DNA of 64,000 bases from Magnolia sinica (lineage: Eukaryota; Streptophyta; Magnoliopsida; Magnoliales; Magnoliaceae), in the NCBI RefSeq assembly GCF_029962835.1, contig NC_080583.1:50819658-50883657 (forward strand), in the 5' to 3' direction. Positions 12,116-23,817 of this stretch are shown one piece after another. The translations under genes and the position numbers were made by a program. Under the pieces are notes generated by a model that was not told the origin of the DNA, did no database searches, and worked only from the letters and a program-made list of their open reading frames with translations. Numbering within the stretch: the stretch's first letter is position 1; each line of letters opens with the position of its first letter.

Positions 12116-12652
12116 TCAGACAAAATGATGACGAATGTCATTATGCTTGGTCCGAGAATGTTGAATAGGATTTTTTAAAATATTGATGGCACTAGTGTTG
12201 TCACAGAAAAGAGTCATTGTGGATCGCTCAATCCCATAATCCAGTAGCATTTGTCTCATCCAGAGGAGTTGTGTACAACAACTACCTGCAATGATGTATT
12301 CGGCTTCGCCAGTGGACAAGGATATTGAATTTTGTTTCTTGCTCTGCCAAGACACCAAGCAATTTCCAATATAGAAACAGCCGCCACTAGTTGATTTGTG
12401 ATCATCTAAATTTTCAGCCTAATCGGCATTTGAATATCTAGCAATGATGGTAGATGTTTCGAATGGATAGCATAGACCAAAAGAGGTTGTTCTAGCCACA
12501 TACTTGATGATTCTTTTAACTGCTGTTAGGTGAGATTCCTTAGGCTCTGCCTGATATCGTGCACATGCTCCCACACTAAATGATATATCTTGATGACTTG
12601 TAGTTAGATATAATAGGCTTCTCATCATGCTTTGATACAGGTGTTGATCCAC
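12116..12652 (-). pseudogene. Copia RNase H region (Sirevirus-like)
   Basis: Two ORFs in sequence: 12652-12419, with SLLYLTTSHQDISFSVGACA and then KRIIKYV, the RT-RNase H connection typical of the SIRE branch; and 12358-12116, with SKKQNSISLSTGEAEYIIAG, LWMRQMLLDYG and CDNTSAINI, the classic copia RNase H blocks. A frameshift or stop near 12400 separates them. The domain would degrade the RNA of the RNA-DNA hybrid during reverse transcription. The sequence continues on the minus strand from the RT. Confidence 0.85.
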
Positions 12653-12808
12653 ACTTTTCCCATTTATATCTTAAGAGAGTTTGAGTGTGGTGCTCATGGG
12701 AGTATGATAGGTATGACCAGATTCAAGTCCAAACCTTTTCACTAAATCTTTTGTGTACTTGGTCTAACATACAAAGATCCCATTGTGCAATTTCTTTACT
12801 TGTAGTCC

Positions 12809-13416
12809 TTAAAAGAAGTTCAACTCACAGACCATACTCATTTCAAATTCAAATTTCATGAGATTGGCGAAGTTATGAACAGTTTTTTCACATGTAGAAC
12901 CAAAGACTATGTCATCCATATAGATCTGGGCAATGAGCAATGAATTCTCTATCCTTTGAGTGAATAGTGTTTTATCTACACTACCCCTGTAAAATTTATG
13001 GTCCAAAAGAAATTACGTCAAATGTTCATACCAAACACGTGGTGTTTGTTTGAGACCATAAAGTACTTTGCTCAATTGATAGACATGTTGAGGATACTTA
13101 GGGTCTAAAAATCCCTTACGTTGTTCCACATAGACTTCTTCATCAAGTACGTCATTGAGAAATGCACTTTTGACATCCATTTGAAATAGTTTAAATTTTA
13201 ATGTAAACATAATTGACATGAGAATTCTGATGACTCAAGGCGACCTACAGGAGCAAATGTTTTGTCAAAGTCAATGCCTTCTATCTGTGAATATCCTTGA
13301 GCTACCAATCTTGCTTTATTCCTAATTACATTGCCAAATTCATCGAATTTACTCTTAAAGATCCATTTCGTTCCAATGATATTTGTATCAGGTGGTCTAG
13401 GAACCAGTTGCGACAC
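12809..13416 (-). pseudogene. Copia reverse transcriptase (RVT_2) in three frames
   Basis: Three overlapping or adjacent ORFs make up the RVT_2 domain. 13416-13198 has GTKWIFKSKFDE and ARLVAQGYSQIEGIDFDKTF. 13219-13013 has QMDVKSAFLNDVLDEEVYVE and LYGLKQTPRVWYE. 13006-12809 has the catalytic YMDD block, reading YMDDIVFGST (12911-12922 for the YMDD codons). In most relatives this block is YVDD. Frameshifts near 13200 and a stop near 13010 break it. The domain synthesised cDNA from the element RNA. Confidence 0.9.
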
Positions 13417-14151
13417 CTCATTTCTTTGAAATTGTTGAAGTTCTTCTCACATAACATTTATCCAATATTCATCTTGAAGAGCTTCCACAATATTCTTGGG
13501 CTCAATCTTTGAGGTAAAGCAGAAATGACTATAAATGCTTTCTATTTGACATCGAGTTCTTACACCATCATTTGGATCTCCAGTGATTTGATTTAGAGGG
13601 TGATCCCTGATGATGGGTATGTTAAATGATGGCTAAGGTTCATTAGATGTGAAAGTTTTGTTATCTGATTTACCTAGAATGCATGAATCCACATAATCTT
13701 CTAATTCATTCAAGGGACTTTCTTCTTCATGAGGTTGATCATCAACCACCACATTAACTGATTCTTAAATGGTGAGGGTCCTTAGATTGTATACTCTATA
13801 AGCACGACTATTCAAGGTGTACCCTAAAAAGATGCCTTTATCACTTTTAGATTCAAACTTACCTAGGTGTTCTCTATCTTTCAGAATATAACATTTACTG
13901 CCAAAGACTCAGAAGTATTTCACACTAGGTTGCTTTCTGTACCATATTTCATATGGTGTTTTGTTCAAGCCCACTCTAAAATATACTCTATTTATTATGT
14001 AGTAGGCGGTATTGACTACTTTGGCCTAGAAGCTTTTGGACATATCCTTTCCATTCAGCATAACTGAGCCCATTTCCTACAATACTCGATTCTTTCTTTC
14101 AACAACTCCATTTTACTGAGGAGTTTTGGGGGCTGAGAATTCATGGCGAAA
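13417..14151 (-). pseudogene. Copia integrase C-terminal part and linker to RT
   Basis: There is no long ORF, but minus-strand translation shows the expected integrase tail, for example TPYEIWYRKQPSVKYF near 13920-13970 and FESKSDKGIFLGYTLNSRAY near 13800-13865, followed by an acidic linker and a block ending in QDEYWINVM. Several in-frame stops are present. This joins the integrase core to the RT without a gap. Confidence 0.75.
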
Positions 14152-14460
14152 TCATTTTTCATCACAATATTTTTGAAATAGCTCATTTTCAAATTCACCA
14201 CCATGATCACTCCTGATACAATTTATGCAATATCCTTTCTTATTTTGGAGTCGCTTTGCCATAACTACAAATTCATTAAAAGCATCAGATTTTTCTCGAA
14301 GAAAAGCGACCCAGGTAAATCTAGAGTAATCATCCTCTACCACCAAGAAGTATTTTTTTCTACCATGACTTTCAACTTTGGTGGGCCCACTAGGTCCATG
14401 TGTAACAAGTCCAACAGCTTTAATGTTGATATGGTTGTTGTCTTTCTATGTCTGAATTTT
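14152..14460 (-). pseudogene. Copia integrase core
   Basis: ORF 14346-14152 has VVEDDYSRFTWVAFLREKSD and IRSDHGGEFENELFQKYC, which are the first and second acidic residues of the D-D-E integrase core (rve). Upstream (14347-14460) the frame is broken, but the sequence matches the region between the zinc finger and the core. The domain would insert the cDNA into the host chromosome. Confidence 0.88.
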
Positions 14461-14462
14461 AT

Positions 14463-15050
14463 CTATTTACCTTTAAGACAGTCACCACATAAAATCTTTT
14501 CTTCCTTTCTAATCTTAGGAAGGCCTCTTACCAAATTTCTTGAACTTAACTTGGCTAAGTTTCGATAGTGAACATGTCCCAACCTTTGGTGCCATAGTTT
14601 GGACTCGCTTTTCACAGCCATATGGCATTTTGTGGACAATACATTCTCATTGCTACTATCAATAACATAGCAGTTGTCACCTATACGTAAACCTTTGATA
14701 ATGAATTTTCTTGTATGATCTAAGATTCTACACACATCTTTTGAGAAGGTGACTAAGTGTTCTTTATCGCATATTTGTGAGATACTAAGGAGATTATGTT
14801 TTAGACCTTCCACACAAAGAATATTTTTAATTTTGGAAAGTCCTGGTCCAACTATTGTTCCTTGCCCAATTATTTTAGCAGAGCTCCCATCTCCAAACGT
14901 GACTGAACCACCATCAAAATATAAATTCTCACAAAAATGGGTTAGGTCACCAGTCATGTGTCTAAAGCACCCACTGTCAAGGTACCATTCAGAACTATTG
15001 CCAACTTTCAGAGCAGTATGAATTACTAGGCAATTGTTCTGATTTTTATT
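14463..15050 (-). pseudogene. Copia protease C-part and GAG-pre-integrase domain
   Basis: An open frame of 196 codons. It begins just after the stop at 15051 and carries WYLDSGCFRHMTGD, the copia aspartic protease active site in its DSG form, at about 14957-14990. It continues through FGDGSSAKIIGQGTI and KHNLLSISQICD to LWHQRLGHVHYRNLAKLS, the HHCC-type GAG-pre-integrase finger. The domains are in the normal order. Gag, which should precede this, is missing. Confidence 0.88.
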
Positions 15051-15140
15051 CTATTTAGCAATACCCAGAAGATTGAAAGTTTCGGAGTACATACTTGCAG
15101 TATTGCCTTTTGTACCCTCTAGTCCCACACTTTTGGCCAT
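15051..15140 (-). pseudogene. Remnant of copia gag start, 29 codons
   Basis: The ATG at 15140 lies about 60 bp after the primer-binding site. It opens a 29-codon frame (starting MAKSVG, ending NLLGIAK) that stops at 15051, directly before the protease. A full copia gag of this group would need more than 1 kb here, so an internal deletion has fused the first codons of gag to the protease. Confidence 0.6.
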
Positions 15141-15198
15141 AATTTCACAACTTCAGTCAAGATCACTCTCTAGGCGGTTAAGCCCTCAAGAGAGACCC

Positions 15199-15210
15199 GC
15201 TTTGATACCA
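15199..15210 (-). other. Primer-binding site for initiator tRNA-Met
   Basis: On the minus strand it reads TGGTATCAAAGC, one base off the usual TGGTATCAGAGC, and lies two bases inside the 5' LTR. It fixes the orientation of the element and the LTR boundary at 15213. Confidence 0.85.
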
Positions 15211-15212
15211 AT

Positions 15213-17477
15213 TAAAATCGTGGTAATGACCGCTCTGGTAGAAGTAGGAATAGGTCAAAGTGTCCTAGAGGGTGGTTAATAGGACTTTATAATATTTATG
15301 ATAATTTAAAATCCTATTACCATTATCTTAATCTAATATAACAATTTATCCAGATATCTTCAACTTAACCCTAATGGCTTCCAAACCAAATAGAGGATCC
15401 AATCACAAGACCATTCAATATCTAAACAATATATAAATTTAGTCTATGATGGATGCACTGAGTGACTATGTGTGAGATGTGATACTTATCAATTCTAAAT
15501 AATCATGCATCATGTGATCAGTATACATAATAAAAGAATATGCAAATAAAAATCTCAAACACAGTTGTTTTATAATGGTTCGGCTATATGCCTACTCCAC
15601 TCCCGACGAACGCACTCAACCCTTGAGTATATTAGATTTCACTAATAGAGGTTTCAAATCAAGTTTACTTTAAACTAGTACAACCTATACAAGGCTGACT
15701 CTATGACCTACACAAGGTACCTAACATGTCTCCACGAGATACAAGTTTATGCCCCACATAGGAGCAAGAGCCAACACACAACACCTAGGTTTTATACCCT
15801 ACACAAGAACAAAGGATCCACACAAGGAGCCTAGGGTTTTAGGCCACACAGGCCAAGCATCCACATAAGGACCCTAGAGTTTATGTTTGACACAAGAGCA
15901 AAGGTCAACACATAGCACCTAAGTTTTATGCCCTACACAAGAGCAAAGGATCCACACAAGGAACCTAACTTTTAAGCCGCACAGGCCAAGGACCTACACT
16001 AAGGACCTGATTTTATGCCCTACACAAGAGCAAGGGTCAACACACAGCACCCACACGTACTCTCCTGTCGGAGGCCTCCTATGATGACTTGAAAGGGGTG
16101 ATGAAGATCTTCTCCCTGTTGATGAAGATTATTCAGCTCCCTTGATTCGTAACACTAGAAGTACCAATAAATGTGATAGGTTGGGTTAAGGTTATCTCGG
16201 AATATACACTAATAAATATTACCTATTAAAGAAATGGAGAAATTCCAACGTCTTAGGCATTCAAGAGATCCCAGCTCAATGATTTTCCATTAAGGTGGTA
16301 ACTGGATGATCTTTGAATGTGGAAGTTCATTCCCCAATCCACTCTATTAAATATCAATGATGAGGATGGATTGAAGGATGAACTCCCATGAGAAAAAGGG
16401 CTTAGGGTAGATGATGTGTAGTTACTCTGTCCAAGCTCTCTCTCTTTTTCTCAATGCAACAACCAAAAACAAGCTCTCCTTAAATAGACAAAAAGTTCAA
16501 ATGGTAATAAAGATGTCAGATTCTGACTGAGTTAGACATCATCGGGCTTGCTTCGATGTCATCGAACGTATACTTTTGATGCTACTGAAGCAAGGTTCGA
16601 TGATACAAACTGCACTAAAGGATATACCTAAAACTTTTTGCCTGAGGATTGATGCCATCAAGCGCGCGTCGATGTCATCGGAGTTTGAATTCTGATTTCA
16701 TCGACAATATGTTTGATACATCGATCATTTCCACATGATTTTAAGAAGAGCTTGTAAACAATCTTTGATCCCTTTTGATGATATCGAGCAGATATCGATT
16801 TCATCGATATTTAATTTATGATCATATCGAGACATCATCGATTCCTCGGACATTTTTAGAGGATTTTCCTATTGAGCTAGCTGGACTAGTTTGGTCCGAA
16901 TTAGATATCAACAAAGTTCCCTCGATATCATCAAAATTTGAGTTTCGATGGAATCGAGGCTCGCTTCGAGTCATCAATAAATATGAGATTTGCCTCAATA
17001 GCATGCTGGACACAAACTGACCAGAATTCGATTATATAGAGCTGTCTCGATGTTGTCGGAATATGAATTCCGATGATATCAAAGAGTCCATCAATTCATC
17101 GAGAATTTTGTCCAAGGATCAAGTTAGTTGCTAGACACTAGATGTCCTCAATTCGATGATAGCGAGTACTTTTCGAGGACATTGATAATAGATGTTCTAT
17201 CACATCGATTTGATATCGATATATCGAGAAAGGTTAAAAACTTAGAAATTTTCTTATTTTGCAAAATAAGTTTTCATACTAAAATGCCTATGTTGTTCTA
17301 CTCATTTTAAGGGTTTATATACCTAGGTGTTTTGGGACATGGGATGTGAGACTTAGTTTACCTTTATGAGTTTGGAGCACACATCCAGTTGAGGCAGACG
17401 CTTGATGATCTTCATATGGGGCCCACTTGTCTTACCGACTCAACTCTCTCGCTAATTGACAAACCAAGACACTTTCA
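15213..17477 (-). repeat. 5' LTR of the Sirevirus-like element (2265 bp)
   Basis: An uninterrupted LTR copy, used as the empty-site reference for A1 and B1. It starts TAAAATCGTGG instead of a canonical TG, and the other copy shares this. A CTATTTAAGG TATA-like box lies at 16478-16487. Upstream on the minus strand (16530-17230) there are many TCGATGTCATCGA / TCGATATCATCGA words, including the perfect odd palindrome TTCGATGTCATCGAA at 16552-16566. Near 4650-5020 and 15710-16050 both copies carry a loose tandem of about 60-70 bp with CACACAAGG and TTTATGCCC. Confidence 0.9.
16478..16487 (-). promoter_or_regulatory. TATA-like box of the Sirevirus-like 5' LTR
   Basis: CTATTTAAGG on the minus strand, matching the word at 5532-5541 in the other LTR. 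Confidence 0.5.
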
Positions 17478-17482
17478 GTAAC

Positions 17483-19351
17483 ACCTAGTACCCTTATCAA
17501 AATCAGCAGATGGCAAGGGAAGATAGGAAGTTCACCTCGTTCACACAAACGTACAATTAGATCATGGCTACTATAGTGTAGAAGAAACTCTTGTCTCTCC
17601 TATAACCTAGGCGACATCCGAATCCTCTACCACCTAACTTCAATGAGCATGAGTATTGCACATACTATAGAGGTTGAGGTCACACCACATATCAATGCTT
17701 CTCATTAAGGCATGCGGTCCAAGATTTGACTGATAACATGAAGATTGTGATCTTGACTTTTGGAACAACTCCTATAGTTGCACTCACCAACATCCTCCAA
17801 AATCCTCTGCCACAACATCAAGCAGGCCCCAGCACATCAAGTGGTCCTATCATCAATGTCCTTAGGGAGGAGAGCATTAATCTCTTCTTCCCCTCCATCT
17901 AGTCCATCCATACTATTACAAAACACACTTTTGGTCATGCCAGGAGCACCACAGGCACCTCCTCGATCACCTGAACTGGTGATTCTCTAGGGGAAATACG
18001 ATCCCTATCTTCCCACATAAATTCCTAGTGACAATGAGTTGTGGAAGCCTATCATGCTATAGGGTGCACCCTCCCATTTTGAGCCGGTCATCCTACAAAG
18101 GCATTCCCAGCCCTTAAACCAATAATCCTGGAGGGCGCCTTCTTTCCGCACCCATCAACATTCACACCAGTTAGACAAAGAGTCGTATCAGAAGAACTAG
18201 TGATCTTGGAAGGAGCACCATCAGCATATGAGCCAATTGTCCCGCAAGGGGCAGACAGAGCAGAAAGCCACTGATTCTTCGACAACTTACCTCTCATGCC
18301 ACACCAGCTGGCCCACCATGGAAGACCTATGGAAGAATTATGGGCGACCATGAAAAGATGCTTCACTAGGCCGATAGTCATCCTATGGGGACCCCTATCA
18401 TAAAGGGTGGCCATCCTAGAAGCACAAGATCACCATGATAGGGAAACTCCGCTAGAGCCTAAAACCTTGGAAGTATCTTCTGAAGCACCAGTGATCTTTG
18501 AGGGATGAGAAGATCCTTCCTACAAGGTAGTTCTATGGAATTATCCAGAATGTGATGAAGTGGAAAACATGAATCCTAATCGGTGATGCATTCGAAGAGA
18601 CATGGCAAACTGAAGTGACTCAAAAGGCGCTTTGTTCGATTTAAGAAGTAAAGAAGAAGTGACATATGATGTGGTAACAAAACTAAAAGCAATCCCAGCT
18701 CAAATCTCTATCTGGAAATTATTGTGCACGTCATGTATGCACAAAGAATTGTTCTTCAAGACTCTAAGTGACACGAATATCACCTTAGAGACTTCACCTA
18801 AGATGATGCACTAATGATCGGGCAACTTCTCGTGCCCCAAGCCATTACATTTATTGATGACAAGCTGCATCCTAAAGGATGAAGTCAAGGAAGATCATTA
18901 AACATAGCCCTGTACTACAAAGACCTATGGGTCCCACTAGTCCTCCACGTCAACGGCTTAAGTTTGAACATGTGCCCACTCCGGACCACTGTGTGCCTAG
19001 GAATCAAGCCATCCTCTTTTCGGTTTAGTAACATGAGTGTTATAGCCTTTGACAACTCCCGCTAGACTAGAGAAGGGGAGATAGACATCAAAGTATAAAT
19101 TGGTTCAGACATTTCAGTCATCACTTTCTAGGTCATAGATATCGCTGCCTCATTTGACATGCTTTTATGTTGGCCTTAGCTCCATAAGGTTGAAGTTGTC
19201 CCATCTACCCTCCATCAACAAGTAAAATACATCATGCATAACAGGGTGATCTTCATTCTAGCCGAACCAGAGATCATTATTCTTAGAAGTTATGGCACAC
19301 TAGAGCTGAACATCTCAGTCATTGACATCTAGCACGCCAAAGAAGATGTCT
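17483..19351 (+). pseudogene. Gypsy (Tat-like) gag C-terminus and aspartic protease, G1
   Basis: Continuation of 1-197. Gag translation shows a zinc-knuckle-like block EYCTYYRG-stop-GHTTYQC (about 17648-17700), then LRHAVQDLTDN. Further on comes a stretch with AIPAQISIWKLL (about 18680-18720), the conserved block just ahead of the protease in this clade. The protease body follows: NGLSLNMCPLRT (about 18950-18985), VIAFDNSR (about 19040), DMLLCWP and PSTLHQQVKYI (about 19200-19235). It is usually CxxH...C and LVDTGSSxN; the DTG block is degenerate here. Many stops are present. The ORF at 18088-18414 on the other strand is a shadow. Confidence 0.7.
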
Positions 19352-20488
19352 TGAAAGGACAAGCTATAGATGTCCTAAAGGGGGTGAATAGGACAATACA
19401 AAATATTTTGATATAATACAGAATAATAAAAAAATATTCTCCATTGCATAGAGTATTGAAATCTTGCTTCTAAATAGTTCGTAGGATAACCTTCACCTAA
19501 AATATTTAGGTAAGATAACATTATTTCACGATGTTTTTAAGATAAAAATGCCAAACTGAGTAAGAGACAATCAATCATAAGGAAAGAAATAAATAAATAA
19601 ACATTCACCACCAATGCACAAAGAGTTATAGTGGTTCGGTGCTTAACCCCACACCTACTCTACTCCTAAAATTACTACCCTCATAATATTGACTTTCATT
19701 ATTTCAAGGTTTTCACAGGATTACCTTAACAACTTGATATAGTTCTTGTGATTTTCACGGGCTATCACAACGAAACCCAATTTGTGATTTTCACGGCTCA
19801 CCACAAAATAACCTACTGAGATTTCTGAGCTATCTTAGAAAAACCCAAATGAAGTAAAGAAATATACAATACTTATCTTCAGATGTCGAGTTGAAGATGT
19901 AACTGTAGCTTGATTGTAGCGATCTTCTCTCTTGGGAGATTGATAAAGCTGTATATGTGTTCAACTCAAAAAGAATATAGGGATCTAATGTATTTTCAAT
20001 ATCATAAACAAAACTCTAATTGCCGCAATTCTATTATTTGAATCTTAAGTAGAGTATGGATTACTCTATTAAAAATGATTTAAAAATATCTTAAGAAAGA
20101 GAATAAAATAAGCTAAATAAGAATTAGAATTACCACACAAATAGCTTAATGAAGGCCTAATTTTCTCACTTTGCTTAAGTAGATTGATCACTGATTTTCA
20201 TGTTATAAATGAATGTGAGAAGGCCTCTATTTATAGCCAAAGGATTTGAAAATTCGGTTGTCTTGACTTTTGGTTTAGCTGGCCGAATTCCAACGAATGC
20301 ATTCCAATGACTCTCAGATTTCACAGGATAGGATCTTTAAAAAATTCGGCTAGTCTGAACCAAAATTCGGTTGGCCGAATATAAGGTTCAGTTGGCCGAA
20401 TATAGGGTTCGGCTGGCTGAATCTCCTTGAGATTCGAAATTTACACATTGATGAAGACTTGACCAAACAAACTCAGGCTGGCCGAACG
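19352..20488 (-). repeat. Truncated 3' LTR of a second Copia element
   Basis: It starts TGAAAGGAC and aligns with 20513 onwards for about 1.1 kb, then ends abruptly within the region of repeated TTCGGCTGGCCGAA words. A TATA box (GGCTATAAATAG, minus strand) lies at 20226-20237. The five bases before it (19347-19351) are TGTCT. The loss of its right end, together with the whole internal region, places it next to the primer-binding site. Confidence 0.7.
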
Positions 20489-20498
20489 GAGCAACCTC

Positions 20499-20510
20499 GC
20501 TCTAATATCA
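20499..20510 (-). other. Decayed primer-binding site of the second Copia element
   Basis: On the minus strand it reads TGATATTAGAGC, two mismatches from the initiator tRNA-Met site, and lies two bases from the LTR start at 20513. Only about 10 bp of internal sequence remains between it and the truncated LTR on the left. Confidence 0.65.
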
Positions 20511-20512
20511 CT

Positions 20513-22151
20513 TGAAAGGACGAGTTATAGATGTCCTAGAGGGGGGGTGAATAGGATAATACAAAATATTTTGATATAATATGGAATAATTAAGCAATTA
20601 CTCTAAATTGCTCAGAGTATTGAAATCTTGATTCCAAATAGTTTGTAAGACAACCTTCACCTAAAAGATTTAGGTATGACAACCTTATTTCACGACGTCT
20701 TTGAGATTAAAAAAAATCAAACTTAGCAAGAGACAATTAATACAAATAAAGCAATAAAGAGATAATCAATCACTGCCAATGCATAAGGAACTATAGTGGT
20801 ACAGTGCTTAACTCCACACCTACTCCACTCCCAAAATTACTACCCTCGCAATTTTACCTTTCACTATTTCAAGATTTTCACATGATCACCTTAACAACCT
20901 AAGACAGTTCTTGTGATTTTTACAGGCTATCACAAGAAAACTCAATTTGTGATTTTCATGGGCTCACCATAACAAAACCCACTTTGTGATTTCCACGAAC
21001 TCACCACGAAACAACCCGCTAAGATTTTTGGGCCATCATAGAAAAACCTGAAAGATAAAATGAAATTACAGTACTTATTTTCAGATGCCGAGTCGAACAC
21101 GTAAATGTAGCTTGATTGCAACGATCTTCTTTCTTGGGATATTGATGAAGACGTATATGTGTTCAACCTAAAAAGAATGTAGGGATCTAATGTATTTTTC
21201 AAGTAATAAATAAAAACCCTACTGTAAATTTGATTCTCTAATTCTCAAGTAGAGTATGGATTACTCTATTGAAACGATTAAAACTAACTATTGAAAATGA
21301 TTAAAACTAACTTGAAAAAGAGAATAGAATAAGCTAAATTAAATATCAGATTTACCGCACAAATAGCTTAAGATGGCCCTGACTTTCTCTCATTGCTTAA
21401 GTATGTTGCTCATAATTTCTCATTATAGAAATGAATGAGAGAAGGCCTCTTCTATTTATAGACAGAGTTAATGGAAATTCGGTTGGCCTTATTTTTGGTT
21501 CGGCTAGCCGAATTACAACGATATTATTCTAATCACACGTAGATTTCGTGGGATAAAATTTTTCAAAAATTCGGCTGGAATAAGCTAAATTTTGGTTGGT
21601 TGAATCTCCCTGAGATCCGAAAATATAATGTCGCTAGAAACTTGACCGAACACTTTGGGTTGACCGAACTTACAGGTTCGGCTGGCTGAACCCAAGGTTG
21701 GGCTAGACGAACTTGACTCAAAAAAACTCTATCTTGCTATATACTTGCCTGAAATGTGTTGGGTTAGTCAAAGGTAGTTAGGTTAGCCGAACTAGAAATT
21801 GGACTGGCCTAACTTTAATGTATTCTACATAGAATTAAGTTTATCATGTCACCATGTGAAATACACCTAACCTAGGGTCATTCTACGGTCATACCACCTG
21901 ATGGTTAACACATACAGAATGCTTCAAACTTCAAACTAAGCGAATTTAAAGCTTGAGTGTTGATCTAGTATTTACATAGTCTTTATGAGTCACTGAAAAA
22001 CATCTTCATGAGTGCTTGTGATCCATTCGAGACTATAAAATTTCACAATCCTAACTGTGTTTTAAATATAAGCACTTACAGTCACCAACTGCAGTTTTAA
22101 GTTCGAGACTGTGAATGTGATCACCAATCCTTCACCAATGAATGCTGAGTA
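20513..22151 (-). repeat. 5' LTR of the second Copia element
   Basis: It starts TGAAAGGACGAG, and the boundary signature GGGGGTGAATAGGA follows within 40 bp, as in the Sirevirus LTR. A TATA box (CTATAAATAG, minus strand) lies at 21452-21461. Upstream on the minus strand (21478-21830) TTCGGCTGGCCGAA-like words recur. The right end is uncertain: I place it at 22151 because 22152-22156 (CGTCT) differs by one base from the left flank TGTCT. The ORF at 20942-21202 is LTR sequence. Confidence 0.6.
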
Positions 22152-22156
22152 CGTCT

Positions 22157-23460
22157 TCTCACCTGCATAATGCCTAAGTCTTAAATACCGTGCAAAGAAT
22201 TATTATAAAACAAGGGAGTTAGAGATGACATACAACTAGAGGAAGTGAAGACTATGATATCGGCCTGCTTTTAAAGAGAAATGGAGGAAAATAAGATTCC
22301 AATGCACGCCAATCCAGTCAGGCAATGCACTTGATGGTTGATTCACCGGGATCTCTTGAAAAAAGGGTGAAGTTTGGCCGATAATTCTATGGCAAGGGTG
22401 TTGTTGATCGATCCCCTTAAGATAAGGCTTATGGTAAACCAAAATAGTATTGCGGTGGAGTACTTGTCCTACCACTTCCTAGACCATTTTCATGATTTGA
22501 TCGTGTTCCACTCGTTGAAGTTTAACTATCAGTGGCGGATCGGGACCTAATTAGTTTGGTCCATTTTGGAATAACGAATTCCTAGGGAATTATTGGGGAT
22601 TATATACTCCAAGTAAGCCCTAATTCTGGTTGTCAGGAATGAAATTCCTAGTCTCCCACTCTGGTGGTTTGAATTCAATGGAGGGAGGAAAACTTCGTAT
22701 CTCCTTAATTGGAATTGGTGGTGGATTCCTTTGTGGAGGAGGCATAAGTGATGACTGAACCGCGTTGCCGATAGAACTTCCTTTAGCATTATACTTCACC
22801 ATAGGCACTCTTTCGACCATCATAGCTATTAACCGTGCATGGCCTCAGTCTTACTGGTCATGCATCTGTTAGTGTTCTCAGTTTGAATATGAAATTGCTT
22901 GAATTGGGCTCTTTCGTATTCATGAACATGTTGGATACTCAGTTGTACATCCCGAAGTGTGATCGTTATCTGTTAAGGAGAAATGTTCCGAGAGTCTATG
23001 CCCCTTCTTAATTTTCAGTTGCGAGTATTATGTTTAGATTTAATGCTTCGGGGGTCACTTGAACCAACAAGTCCTCTGTCAGAGGTGGTGCGATCAATGT
23101 GGAGGGTTCGACCCCATCAATTCGATTGATGCTTCTATTCATTATTTCGATTGGCAACGTTACACTGGCAAGTTAAAGACAGGGTCCCATCGAGCATGCC
23201 AAAACTTGTTGGTCATTTTTTCGACAATTTAGTCACATGATAAGTGTGGGCATGCCAGAATAAAATTTGTGGCTCAATTGAAACTGAACAACTATGACCC
23301 CAAAGCATGGAGATAGGCAGATACGCACTATATGACCGAGATTGAATGGGATTGGCTGCCTATTTAGCCACTTGCTTAATGTGTAAATAGGATCAAGAGA
23401 TATTCATAGGGTAGGGTTCATCCACTGATGATGGGTTATACCTCTGCCTTCCGTATGAAA
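22157..23460 (-). pseudogene. Possible Gypsy gag N-terminal remnant, minus strand
   Basis: Minus-strand frames hold VERVPMVKYNAKGSSIGN (about 22770-22815), a Pro-rich stretch, and YHKPYLKGIDQQHPCHRI (about 22370-22430). The last resembles the KPYPxxID...P block near the start of Tat-type gag. There are stops and frame changes throughout, and no pol is joined to it. This is a weak call based on pattern; another repeat type is possible. Confidence 0.3.
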
Positions 23461-23817
23461 GGACTTTTCAATATAGATAAAAGAGAAACAAGAAAGGAAT
23501 TCTTACAGTGGGTCGCAGAGAATGACTATGGAACACCTTCCCAGATAAAGAAATGAAATCAACGTATGAGCGTAGACTCAAATTATAGCTAAGATTACAA
23601 ACTAATGGAATGTAAAATGTAGAAAAAAAAAGTAAAGGATTACAGTACGAAATGTAATTTACTTGGCAGAAATGTAGAGTGATTACAATAAGGAATGTGA
23701 AGTGACAGTGGGGTGAATAGTCTTCGAATAATGTCAAACCCACTGTCACTGTTGGTGATGATGATCGACGCCGATTTTTAGGCGTTGCAGTCATCGAGGA
23801 TGTGAGAAAGGTCCTCA
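23461..23817. other. Unassigned stretch between two Gypsy remnants
   Basis: AT-rich, with a poly-A run near 23620 and no convincing ORF or repeat boundary. If the Tat element at 23.8-37.1 kb once had a 3' LTR it should lie here or to the left, but I find no match to the sequence at 37179-37500. Confidence 0.4.

Larger units (their letters stand above)
203..17477 (-). mobile_element. Sirevirus-like Ty1/copia retrotransposon with both LTRs, gag deleted, and two nested solo LTRs
   Basis: The element is bounded by GTAAC duplications at 198-202 and 17478-17482 and lies on the minus strand. Its 5' LTR is on the right (15213-17477) and its 3' LTR is on the left (203-9611, interrupted by A1 and B1). 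The primer-binding site complementary to initiator tRNA-Met touches the 5' LTR (15199-15210). Several polypurine tracts touch the 3' LTR (9612 onwards). Pol order is protease, GAG-pre-integrase, integrase, RT, RNase H, as in Ty1/copia. LTRs of about 2.3 kb, multiple G-rich polypurine tracts and an extra ORF between RNase H and the 3' LTR are known Sirevirus traits. All reading frames carry stops or frameshifts, and gag is almost absent, so the copy is non-autonomous. Confidence 0.9.

Noticed and set aside
18088..18414. 108-aa minus-strand ORF in G1
   Set aside because: No family signature; the plus strand of the same region aligns with Gypsy gag-protease order.
23461..23817. 3' LTR of the Tat element
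   Set aside because: No match by eye to the 5' LTR sequence after 37179 and no TG start; left unassigned.
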